Origin: an uncultured Bacilli bacterium
Lineage (GTDB): Bacteria; Bacillota_I; Bacilli_A; RF39; UBA660
Assembly: GCA_947627635.1 (NCBI GenBank)
Contig: CANQWT010000003.1
Coordinates: forward strand, 1-50,955
Reading direction: 5' to 3'
DNA: 50,955 nucleotides
Below, piece after piece: positions 38,238 to 47,076 of the stretch (positions are counted from its first letter, which is position 1; each line of letters opens with the position of its first letter). The notes under the pieces are model-generated. The model was not told the DNA's origin. It ran no database searches and saw only the letters and a program-made list of their open reading frames with translations. The position numbers and the translations under genes are program-made.

Positions 38238-39501
38238 TTAAAATGATATCACTATATGTATTTCTAGCTGTAGTTAAAGATCGACTTTTTTCATTGATTT
38301 CATCTAAGAATACATCTAGTAATTTAAACCCATTATTTAAAGCTATTATTGTTAAAAACCGACCAGTATCTATTTTGATTTTTTTCACTTTACTTTCAGA
38401 TATTTTTACAACGACTTTACCATGATTTTTTAACATTAAATGCATGTTTTTTATAACTTTTTCCATATCATTAAAATATTTGGCAACTATATATGCGTTT
38501 TTAACATCTATTTCTCGCAATTGCTCTATTTTTTCATTGATTTCCGCATAAGGTGTTAATAGATTATCATCAATATCTTTTTTTGCTACTTTATCATTTC
38601 CTACCATGATTTTAGCAAGATTAGAATATTCAGTTTGACTCTTTAAATATTCCAACCAATACAGTTCTAATTTCATAGTTTCAATATATCTTACAGATGA
38701 AATATAAGGTGGATTAGTAACAAATAAATCTATACTGTTTTTATATTTGGTAAATTTATCATTTACTGAATCCCCATTGATTATCTGAATATCTGTTGGA
38801 TTTAAGTTTTGATATTCTAAGTAATATTTTGTTTTCTTTTTTATTGCATTAACAAAACTTTTTTTAGTATTTTTATTGATTTTGCCCTCTGCCTCTAAGG
38901 CTCTTATTCTTTTACTGATACCAGGGAAAACATGTCTAGGATCTGCATTGCTAACATTTCTAATGATACTTGATATAACAGCATCATAAAATTCAATATA
39001 CTTTTGCTTCTCATTCTTTTTTAATTTTGAAGATAATACAATATCATTAGTTGTTGCCCTAATTGTTAGTAAATCTTCAATAACTTCTTTCCTAAACCAA
39101 TGATCTAAATTGACACAAAATGGTATATTTCCCTTTTTTAATCGACTTAAATAGGCATCATCATAAAGACTTTGCTCTATTTTTTCATTCAATTCATTTA
39201 ATATATGAACGTCATAAGAGTATGTTTTAACATTAGAAATAAATGCCGATAAAGGATTGATTTCACATCCTATAAAATTTCTTTCTAATAGTTTTGCTTC
39301 CACTGCAACTGTACCAGAACCTGAAAATAAATCTCCAATAGTATCTCCTTTATTTGTAAATAATTCAATATAGGCTCTTGGTATAGCAGGAATTAACTTT
39401 CCAAAATATCTATGAAAAGAATGTATATCAGACCTTTTTTCTTCTTTAGCTTGATCTAAAATTTTTTTATACTTACTTTTGTTGTTAAAATTCCAATCCA
39501 T
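38197..39501 (-). CDS. DNA methyltransferase (N4/N6 type)
   Basis: IGDLFSGSGTVAVEAKLLERNFIGCEINP (motif I/II), DLFVTNPPYISSVRY (motif IV). Confidence 0.88.
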   Translation of the reverse strand: MDWNFNNKSKYKKILDQAKEEKRSDIHSFHRYFGKLIPAIPRAYIELFTNKGDTIGDLFSGSGTVAVEAKLLERNFIGCEINPLSAFISNVKTYSYDVHILNELNEKIEQSLYDDAYLSRLKKGNIPFCVNLDHWFRKEVIEDLLTIRATTNDIVLSSKLKKNEKQKYIEFYDAVISSIIRNVSNADPRHVFPGISKRIRALEAEGKINKNTKKSFVNAIKKKTKYYLEYQNLNPTDIQIINGDSVNDKFTKYKNSIDLFVTNPPYISSVRYIETMKLELYWLEYLKSQTEYSNLAKIMVGNDKVAKKDIDDNLLTPYAEINEKIEQLREIDVKNAYIVAKYFNDMEKVIKNMHLMLKNHGKVVVKISESKVKKIKIDTGRFLTIIALNNGFKLLDVFLDEINEKSRSLTTARNTYSDIILNDNIIIWEKNSDE

Positions 39502-39540
39502 GTTACTACCTCACTTTATATTATTATAACATAAAGATTA

Positions 39541-39568
39541 AAAAACAATCAGCATTTTTACTGATTGT
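39541..39568 (-). terminator. Rho-independent terminator after tex
   Basis: ACAATCAG-taaaaatg-CTGATTGTTTTTT on minus strand. Confidence 0.75.
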
Positions 39569-39654
39569 AATTTTTCTTTCAATTTAGAAGAGCAAATATT
39601 TTATAATTGCATATTTTAATAATCCAAAGTAAATTTTAGAAAATAGTATTAAAG

Positions 39655-41802
39655 TTAGTGTGGTAATAAACTTAACTTCACTTGCTTTTTTTCAAGAGAA
39701 ATTTCATCAATATAACAAGTTACAATATCACCAACTTTAAAAAGTTCACTTGGATGCTTAATATAAGAATTTGACAACTTTGAAATATGAGCAAGTCCAT
39801 CATTTTTAAGTCCAATATCAATAAACAAGCCAAAGTCAACAACATTCCGTACTGTTCCTTGAAGAGCCTCCCCTACTTTTAAATCTTCTATCTTTAAAAT
39901 ATCACTTTTTAAAATTGGTTTTGGCATCAAGTCACGTGGGTCTCTTCCAGGATTTTCCAATGCTTTCATAATGTCTTCTAATGTAAAAAGGTCTAAATCG
40001 CAATACTTCATTGCTTTTTCTTTATCTAGAGATTGTAGTTTATCCTTCATTTCTTCTTTTCCAATTTTTTCCATATCAATATTTAAAAACTCTAATAACT
40101 TTTGCACCTTTGAATAACTTTCAGGATGTATTCCTGTCTTATCCAAAGGGTTCTTCCCATCTAAAATTCGTAGAAATCCAATAGCTTGTTCATAAGTTTT
40201 ATCATCCATACTTTTAAGCTTTTGAAGTTCTTCTCTCGTCTCAAACCTTCCCTTTTCATCCCTTATTTTTAAAAGTTCAGTAACCTGTTTTTTCGATAAA
40301 CCTGAAACATAAGATAAAAGTGATGCGGATGCTGTATTGATATTTACTCCTACTTGATTTACAATTTTAGTCACGACAAATCCTAAAGACTCTTCTAGCT
40401 TTTTTTCTGCGACATCATGTTGATAAAGGCCCACTCCAATACTTTTGGGTTCAATTTTTACAAGCTCTGATAATGCATCTTGAAGCCTTCTACCAATGCT
40501 TATAGCACTTCGTTTTTCAACCGTTAAGTCTGGAAATTCTTTGATAGCCAAAGGACTTGCAGAATAAACAGAAGCCCCTGCTTCGCTAACAATAATATAT
40601 TCAACTTTTCTCTTTGTTTTTTTAATTGTATTTGCAATAAAAGCTTCACTTTCACGAGAGGCCGTACCATTTCCAATAGCAATAATTTCTATCCCGTACT
40701 TTTCAATCAATTCAAGAACTTTCGCCTCAGACTTTTTTATTTCATTATGAGGTTCTGTCGGATAAATCACAGCAATTTCTAAGACTTTACCCGTCTTATC
40801 AAGTACAGCAAGCTTACAACCCGTTCGAAAAGCAGGGTCAAGACCTAAGACCACTTTTCCTTTCATAGGTGGAGTGAGTAAGAGTTGTTCTAAGTTCGAA
40901 GCAAAATTTTCAATAGATACTTCTTCAGCTTTTTCTTTTAACTCACTTCGAACTTCTCGTTCTACACTTGGTAAAATCAGTCTTTTTAGACTATCACGAA
41001 TGGCATCCATTACAGTTTCAACTACAAAAGATTGCTCATTTTTTACCAATTTTTTCCTTAAATATTCTATAATTTTCTCTTTATCTACTTGGATAGAGAC
41101 AGATAAAACACCCTCTTTTTCTCCACGGTTTAGAGCCATAATTCGATGAGGCCTAGCTTTCTTGATACTTTCTTCATATTGATAATACATCTCATACACC
41201 TTTAGCTCATCTTGAGCATCTTTTTTTAATTTAGAACATAAGATACCCTCTTGATAATAAAACTTGCGAATCCACTTTCTGTAACTTGCATTATCACTAA
41301 TCCACTCAGCAATAATATATTGTGCTCCTAAAATTGCCTCTTCTTTCGTTTTGACTTGCTCATTTAAAAAGCGTTTGACCATTTCATCCATACTTCCTGT
41401 TACAGGATAAGCCATTATCATTTTGGCAAGAGGCTCTAGTCCTTTATTGATAGCTTCCAATGCCTTTGTCTTTTTCTTCTCCTTAAAAGGACGATACAAA
41501 TCTTCAACTTCTACTAATTTTTGAGCAGTCATAATTTCTTGACGCAATTCTTCTGTTAAAAGACCTTTCTCTTCAATGAGCCTTAGAACATCCTCTTTTC
41601 GTTCCCATAAATTCTTCTGATATGTATATACTTCTTCAATTTTTCGAATAACATCTTCTGTCAAAGCACCTGTTTTTTCTTTTCGATATCTGGCAATAAA
41701 AGGAATAGTGTTTCCTTCTTGCAATAGCTCTAAAACAACAAGAACTTGCTTCGTTGTAATCTGCAAATCTTTGGCAACTTTATCAATTAACTCTTTATTC
41801 AT
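39655..41802 (-). CDS. tex: Tex-family S1 RNA-binding protein
   Basis: NTIPFIARYRKEKTGALTEDVIR, VLGLDPAFRTGCKLAVLD, GLYQHDV, C-terminal S1 domain. Confidence 0.95.
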   Translation of the reverse strand: MNKELIDKVAKDLQITTKQVLVVLELLQEGNTIPFIARYRKEKTGALTEDVIRKIEEVYTYQKNLWERKEDVLRLIEEKGLLTEELRQEIMTAQKLVEVEDLYRPFKEKKKTKALEAINKGLEPLAKMIMAYPVTGSMDEMVKRFLNEQVKTKEEAILGAQYIIAEWISDNASYRKWIRKFYYQEGILCSKLKKDAQDELKVYEMYYQYEESIKKARPHRIMALNRGEKEGVLSVSIQVDKEKIIEYLRKKLVKNEQSFVVETVMDAIRDSLKRLILPSVEREVRSELKEKAEEVSIENFASNLEQLLLTPPMKGKVVLGLDPAFRTGCKLAVLDKTGKVLEIAVIYPTEPHNEIKKSEAKVLELIEKYGIEIIAIGNGTASRESEAFIANTIKKTKRKVEYIIVSEAGASVYSASPLAIKEFPDLTVEKRSAISIGRRLQDALSELVKIEPKSIGVGLYQHDVAEKKLEESLGFVVTKIVNQVGVNINTASASLLSYVSGLSKKQVTELLKIRDEKGRFETREELQKLKSMDDKTYEQAIGFLRILDGKNPLDKTGIHPESYSKVQKLLEFLNIDMEKIGKEEMKDKLQSLDKEKAMKYCDLDLFTLEDIMKALENPGRDPRDLMPKPILKSDILKIEDLKVGEALQGTVRNVVDFGLFIDIGLKNDGLAHISKLSNSYIKHPSELFKVGDIVTCYIDEISLEKKQVKLSLLPH

Positions 41803-41817
41803 ATTGTTCTTACCTTC

Positions 41818-42168
41818 TTACTTTTTAATTCCAATCAAAACAATTCCCAAAATAACAAGAATAATTCCAATCATATTAGATACACTTACTTGTTCTTTAA
41901 ACAAAAAGATTCCACAAAGTAAAACTGCAACTTGCACAATTCCTGTTGCAATAGGAACAATAAAGGATAAATCAAAACTTACTAATAACTTCTGCCATAA
42001 TAAAAAACTACAAATATAAAATAGAAAACCCAATAAAGATACAAATCCTATTTTCATCATCACACCATTTTTAAAAGAAATAGTAAGTGGATTATTTTGT
42101 CCTAATTTCATAAAAACAAGTCCTAAAGTTGTAAAAAGAATATAAATAATTGTAAATATATATTTCAT
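41818..42168 (-). CDS. EamA/SMR-like small membrane protein
   Basis: Four hydrophobic segments; VPIATGIVQVAVLLCGIFLFKEQVS. Confidence 0.8.
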   Translation of the reverse strand: MKYIFTIIYILFTTLGLVFMKLGQNNPLTISFKNGVMMKIGFVSLLGFLFYICSFLLWQKLLVSFDLSFIVPIATGIVQVAVLLCGIFLFKEQVSVSNMIGIILVILGIVLIGIKK

Positions 42169-42521
42169 TTTTTTAATCCTTTCTCTTCATCAATTTTATT
42201 TTTCAATATAGATACTTCTTGAATTAACAGTTGAATTGTCTTTTTCTGTCTTGAGATAATAATAGTCAATAACAAAGTAATAAAAAGAATAATACCTAAA
42301 ATAATTCCAATAACCATATTTGAAGTTGTTTCAAAACCCATCATTGAAGTAATCATTCCTATAAAATCAGGAACAAGACCTACTAAGAAAATTAAAAGAC
42401 TAGCACTAAACCAAAATAAAGAATACTTAATAGGTAAATAATCCTTACGAATTAACTGCATAATAATTAAAATCAGTGAAATGGAAAAGAAAATTAAAAT
42501 GAAACGTAAATGAAGACTCAT
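42165..42521 (-). CDS. DUF2304-like membrane protein
   Basis: Three TM segments plus coiled-coil tail, embedded between GT2 and EamA-like genes. Confidence 0.8.
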   Translation of the reverse strand: MSLHLRFILIFFSISLILIIMQLIRKDYLPIKYSLFWFSASLLIFLVGLVPDFIGMITSMMGFETTSNMVIGIILGIILFITLLLTIIISRQKKTIQLLIQEVSILKNKIDEEKGLKK

Positions 42522-43255
42522 AAATTATTCCCCCCCCGATATTGATATTTTGAATTTTCTTTTAACAGGATAGACAAAATTACATTGAACATATAATAGA
42601 TTGCTTTATAAGAATGAATAGAAGAAGTACCTTCTTTTCTTTGATTCATATCTACAGCAATTTCCTTCACTTTATAATTTTTATTTAAAACATCTACTGT
42701 TGATATAGGTTCTGGGTACTCTTTCGGATACTGTTCAGCAAATAAGGTAATAATTTCTTGATTGACAGCTCGAAAACCACTTGTGGTATCATAAATTTTT
42801 GTTTTCGTTTTGAACTTTATTACTTTTGAAATTAACCGGATTCCTATTCTCCTTGTAAAAGAAGATTGAAAGTTACTTTCTTGGTTTTGAATGAAACGTG
42901 AACCTATTACCATATCTATATTTTCTTTTTCAATTGGCTCTAATAGTTTTTCAATATAATTTACATTGTGTTGCCCATCTCCATCAAACTGTACAGCAAT
43001 ATCATATTGATGAGAAAATGCATACTTATATCCAGTTTGTACAGCCCCACCAATTCCTAAATTTTGTATTAAATGAATCGTTGGAATTTTATTTTTTCGA
43101 CAAATTTCGCCTGTTTTATCTTTTGAACCATCATTTATTACAATAAAATCTAATTTTCTTTTGGCTTTTTTATTATATTCAACAATACTTTGATATACGT
43201 TTAAAATATTTTTTTCTTCATTATAAGCAGGAATAATCAACAGTACTTTTTTCAT
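42518..43255 (-). CDS. Glycosyltransferase family 2
   Basis: VLLIIPAYNEEKNI, VINDGSKDKT, VQFDGDGQHN, SGFRAVN. Confidence 0.93.
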   Translation of the reverse strand: MKKVLLIIPAYNEEKNILNVYQSIVEYNKKAKRKLDFIVINDGSKDKTGEICRKNKIPTIHLIQNLGIGGAVQTGYKYAFSHQYDIAVQFDGDGQHNVNYIEKLLEPIEKENIDMVIGSRFIQNQESNFQSSFTRRIGIRLISKVIKFKTKTKIYDTTSGFRAVNQEIITLFAEQYPKEYPEPISTVDVLNKNYKVKEIAVDMNQRKEGTSSIHSYKAIYYMFNVILSILLKENSKYQYRGGNNL

Positions 43256-43274
43256 TTTTTCACCAACTTTCTTC

Positions 43275-44807
43275 TTAGACTATATGATAACAAAAACATT
43301 GCATTAGTGCGACAATATTTAGAAAAACTGCGAAAACCATACAATAATTGAATTTTTCTTGGAGTGGATAAGAAAGACGGTTTTCAAACAGAAACATGCC
43401 CGTTAAAGCAAGTGGCAAGAAATAACGACCTTGTACTCCAATAATTGTTCCATTTTCTACAGGATTTGCTTGAATGTAGATGCTTGTAAAAATCAAAAGG
43501 GCTATTAAGAAAATTATTCCGGCAAGACCTTCTTTTTCATTTTTTTCTAACTTTCTTTTCTTGTCTTGATCTAAAAGAATCACAATCACTAAAAGAAGAA
43601 AATAAAGGAATACATAAAAACCTGGAAGTGTAATTTGAAGCCAACCTAAGCTTTGACCTAAAGCTGTCATCAAATAAAGCATATAATTATTCATAAAAGT
43701 ATTCATTAAAATATTTATATATTTAAATGGTGAAGAAAGAATAAACTGGATTTGTGACTTTGAGTTCACTCCTTCGACAATTGGAACTAAAAATCTTGAA
43801 GAATTCCATAGCCAAAGCAAATTAAGCAGAACAACAATACACAATAAAGAACCTAGTTTAATCCATTTTTCCTTCGAAGAAGAAAATCTTTCTTTTGGAA
43901 TACCTAAGACTAAAAGTGAAAGTGGTAAATACACAATTTTTAACATTGAAATAAATAAAGTTAAAAGAAACAAAATTCCATACTCTTTTGAATTCATTGT
44001 TCCTGTTTTAGAATATTTCATATAAAGGATAAAAGAAACTAAGGCTACTGTCACTGCGATAGTTAAAGCATCTGGTGATAAAGAAATAGCAGCTTGAAAA
44101 ACCGTTGGTAAAAATAGAAGAAGACAGCAACTTATTTTTTTAATAGGTAGATACTTTAAAGCAAAATATACGATGATTACAAAGGAAAGAAAATTCATGA
44201 TTCGTCCTAAATAGAAAATGACAGCTGGATTAAAGTTTAGAATTCTACCAATAAAAATACCAAAAGCTTGTGGAAGATAACAAACAGGTGAATACAAAGC
44301 AGATGAAGGAAAGTTAATAAATTGTTTTTTTTCTTTATTTAACTGAATTTGAAAAGATTTTAATGTATCTTTATATTTAATTTGATCAAATCTTTGGGTA
44401 TTTTTAAAAAGTTCAAGAAGAGATTTTGGCATTTGACGTCCATTGAGCTCTCCCTTTGAAACAGAAGTAACATGTCCCATGGACACTTCATAGGCTCTAT
44501 AAAAATGGACTGCTTCATCTGGAGTTCCAGCCATTGGTAAAACAATCATATAAAGAAAACCCAAAGGAACAAAAAAAAGAAGAAATAGTTTTTCAATCGG
44601 ATATTTCTTGTTCAAATTAAAGTGATAAATCAAATAAGAAATAATTATTTCGACTACCATAATCAATAATAGAACAAGTAATAGAATTATATTATTTTGA
44701 ACAACACCAGACATCGCTTTTTGAAGATAGAAGGTATTGAAAAGAATCATTATAAATAGAAAAAGAAAATAAGAACGATTGTATTTTATTTTGTCTAAAA
44801 AACGCAT
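43275..44807 (-). CDS. DUF2142-like polytopic membrane protein
   Basis: ~12 TM; MAGTPDEAVHFYRAYEVSMGH. Confidence 0.85.
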   Translation of the reverse strand: MRFLDKIKYNRSYFLFLFIMILFNTFYLQKAMSGVVQNNIILLLVLLLIMVVEIIISYLIYHFNLNKKYPIEKLFLLFFVPLGFLYMIVLPMAGTPDEAVHFYRAYEVSMGHVTSVSKGELNGRQMPKSLLELFKNTQRFDQIKYKDTLKSFQIQLNKEKKQFINFPSSALYSPVCYLPQAFGIFIGRILNFNPAVIFYLGRIMNFLSFVIIVYFALKYLPIKKISCCLLLFLPTVFQAAISLSPDALTIAVTVALVSFILYMKYSKTGTMNSKEYGILFLLTLFISMLKIVYLPLSLLVLGIPKERFSSSKEKWIKLGSLLCIVVLLNLLWLWNSSRFLVPIVEGVNSKSQIQFILSSPFKYINILMNTFMNNYMLYLMTALGQSLGWLQITLPGFYVFLYFLLLVIVILLDQDKKRKLEKNEKEGLAGIIFLIALLIFTSIYIQANPVENGTIIGVQGRYFLPLALTGMFLFENRLSYPLQEKFNYCMVFAVFLNIVALMQCFCYHIV

Positions 44808-44885
44808 ATTAACACCTCGCTCTTATTATAGCATATATACTTGATAAAATGCAATTACACCCAAAAGACGAATTATGGGTGCAAA

Positions 44886-45542
44886 TTACTTTGTTATAGG
44901 GTTAATAAGAAACATCTTTTCCATGATTTCCTTTGCTTCTTTACTTGACTGTTTTTGAAATAAATTAGTCATATCACTCACCATATAATCTTGAATATTA
45001 TCTAGATATTCTTGATACACATTTCCCGTCAAATAAACAGGTGCATAACCTTCATTCATCAAATGCTCATTGACAAATAGAAAAGCTGTTCTTCTATTTC
45101 CATCTTCAAAAGGATGAATGTGTATCATTTCTAAAAAGAACCTTGCTTCCCGCTCAAAAGGTTCTAAATCCTTCCAAGTCACTTGATAATCATAGACCAG
45201 TTTTTCCATAAGACTAGGAATTTTAGAAGCATCTGGAATCGGAGTTTTTGTCTCATCAAGCATATCTCCAAACGTACGATATCCCCTTGAAATATAAGGA
45301 TTACTTTCATTAACTTGATTAGCAACCATTAAAATTTTTCTTGTAGAAAGCACTTCATCCTTAAAGGTTTTTAAATAATCAAGAGCCTTTTTCATATCTT
45401 CTTTCCGAGAAAACACATTTTCCTTTTTTCCTTCAATATCATCTAATGAAAACGGAGGATTTGATAAAAAATCAACCATCCTTCCTTCATATTCTTCTTT
45501 TTCGACAGTACCAAGTTCAAGAAACGGTTTTAAAAGTTCCAT
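44886..45542 (-). CDS. Fic/Doc-family protein
   Basis: IHIHPFEDGNRRTAFLFVNEHL core motif; conserved helical N-terminus. Confidence 0.9.
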   Translation of the reverse strand: MELLKPFLELGTVEKEEYEGRMVDFLSNPPFSLDDIEGKKENVFSRKEDMKKALDYLKTFKDEVLSTRKILMVANQVNESNPYISRGYRTFGDMLDETKTPIPDASKIPSLMEKLVYDYQVTWKDLEPFEREARFFLEMIHIHPFEDGNRRTAFLFVNEHLMNEGYAPVYLTGNVYQEYLDNIQDYMVSDMTNLFQKQSSKEAKEIMEKMFLINPITK

Positions 45543-45543
45543 A

Positions 45544-46962
45544 TCAATTCACCTTCCGAAAATAATTTTCAATGACTTCATAGTCAGAATAAGGAAGATA
45601 GCTATTTCCTATTGCCATATAATCATCTCTTCCTTTACCTGCCACGATGACAATATCATTTGCCTTAGCCATTTTCAAAGCTTTTTCTATTGCCTCTTTT
45701 CTATCAAGTACCCTTATATAGTTCTTTTTGAGACTATCTCCAATTAACTCATCAATAATTTGATTGACATCTTCACTTCTAGGGTCATCCATTGTAAAGA
45801 TAACAAAATCAGATTTAGATAGTACTACACTTCCCATTAAAGGTCTTTTCTCTTTTTCTCTTCCTCCAGCACTTCCTGTTACAGTAATAATTCGCCCTGT
45901 TTTAATCTTATTAAAGTACGTTAAGATTTTATCAAGAGCATCAGGAGTATGGGCATAATCTAAAATGATAGAAAAATCTTGACTAAATTCTAGTTTTTCC
46001 ATTCTGCCCTCAATAGCTTTAACCTGTTTTAGGCGACTTAGTATTTCGTCCATCGAAAGTTCAGACCGAGTTCCTACTAAAATAACTGCCGCCAAATTAA
46101 GAGCATTAAAACTTCCACCTAACTTGCTTTCTAAAGTATAAGTTTTTCCATCATAAATAAAATCTAAGGTTATTCCCTCTTTTGTTTCTCGACTGCTTAT
46201 AATTTGTAAAGTATCATTTCTTTGATAGCCATAAGTTAAAACCCGAGCTTTACAACAACTCTTCACTTGTTCATAGTGACTATCACTACTATTTAAAATC
46301 GCCGTACCATCTTCTTTTAAATTGCGAAAAAGCTGACACTTACAGTCAATATAATTTTCTAAAGTTTTATGAATATTTAAATGGTCTTCCGTAATATTTG
46401 TAAGGATAGCAATATCATATTTCACTAAATCCAAGCGATGTCTAAAAAAGGCTTCACTTGACACTTCCATGGATAATATTTTACAGTTTTCTTGAACGAA
46501 ACGGTCCATATATAAATAAAGACGGTCTACATCAGGTGTCGTGTTTCTAATTTTTTCAGAAAAAGAAGCACATTTAATTCCATTTGTTCCCATATAAGCA
46601 CAACAAGGTCCAAGAAGTTGATAGATGAGTTCTGCAACTGTTGTTTTTCCATTCGTTCCTGTCACTCCTATCATTTTTAACTTTTCATCAGGGTAATCAT
46701 AAAACCTTCTAGCAAGATATTTTAACTCTTCATTTGTATCAGAAACATGAATAACTGGAACACTTTTTTCACCAACATCTCGACTTACTACAATAGCACT
46801 TGCTCCTTTTTCGATAGCTTCATCAATAAAATCATGTCTATCTGTAGTAACACCCATCGTGCAGACAAAAATATCACCTTCTCGAACTTCTTTCGAATTG
46901 ATTTTAATTGCCTGAATTATCCGGTCATCTTGACCCTCATAAAGTTCACTTAACTTTTTCAC
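45544..46962 (-). CDS. murE: UDP-N-acetylmuramyl tripeptide synthetase
   Basis: IGVTGTNGKTTVAELI, LTNITEDHLNIHKTLENYI, DYAHTPDAL, TMDDPRSEDVN, VAGKGRDDY. Confidence 0.92.
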   Translation of the reverse strand: MKKLSELYEGQDDRIIQAIKINSKEVREGDIFVCTMGVTTDRHDFIDEAIEKGASAIVVSRDVGEKSVPVIHVSDTNEELKYLARRFYDYPDEKLKMIGVTGTNGKTTVAELIYQLLGPCCAYMGTNGIKCASFSEKIRNTTPDVDRLYLYMDRFVQENCKILSMEVSSEAFFRHRLDLVKYDIAILTNITEDHLNIHKTLENYIDCKCQLFRNLKEDGTAILNSSDSHYEQVKSCCKARVLTYGYQRNDTLQIISSRETKEGITLDFIYDGKTYTLESKLGGSFNALNLAAVILVGTRSELSMDEILSRLKQVKAIEGRMEKLEFSQDFSIILDYAHTPDALDKILTYFNKIKTGRIITVTGSAGGREKEKRPLMGSVVLSKSDFVIFTMDDPRSEDVNQIIDELIGDSLKKNYIRVLDRKEAIEKALKMAKANDIVIVAGKGRDDYMAIGNSYLPYSDYEVIENYFRKVN

Positions 46963-47025
46963 ATGATCACCTACTTTAATGTATACTTCTTTTTATTTCT
47001 TGTGATTACCTATATTTATTATACA

Positions 47026-47067
47026 CAAAAAGAAAGAGATTTGGATAGCACTTTACATCTCTTTCTT
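47026..47067 (-). terminator. Rho-independent terminator after ileS
   Basis: AAGAAAGAGAT...ATCTCTTTCTT followed on minus strand by TTTTTGTG. Confidence 0.65.
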
Positions 47068-47076
47068 ATTCCTTGA

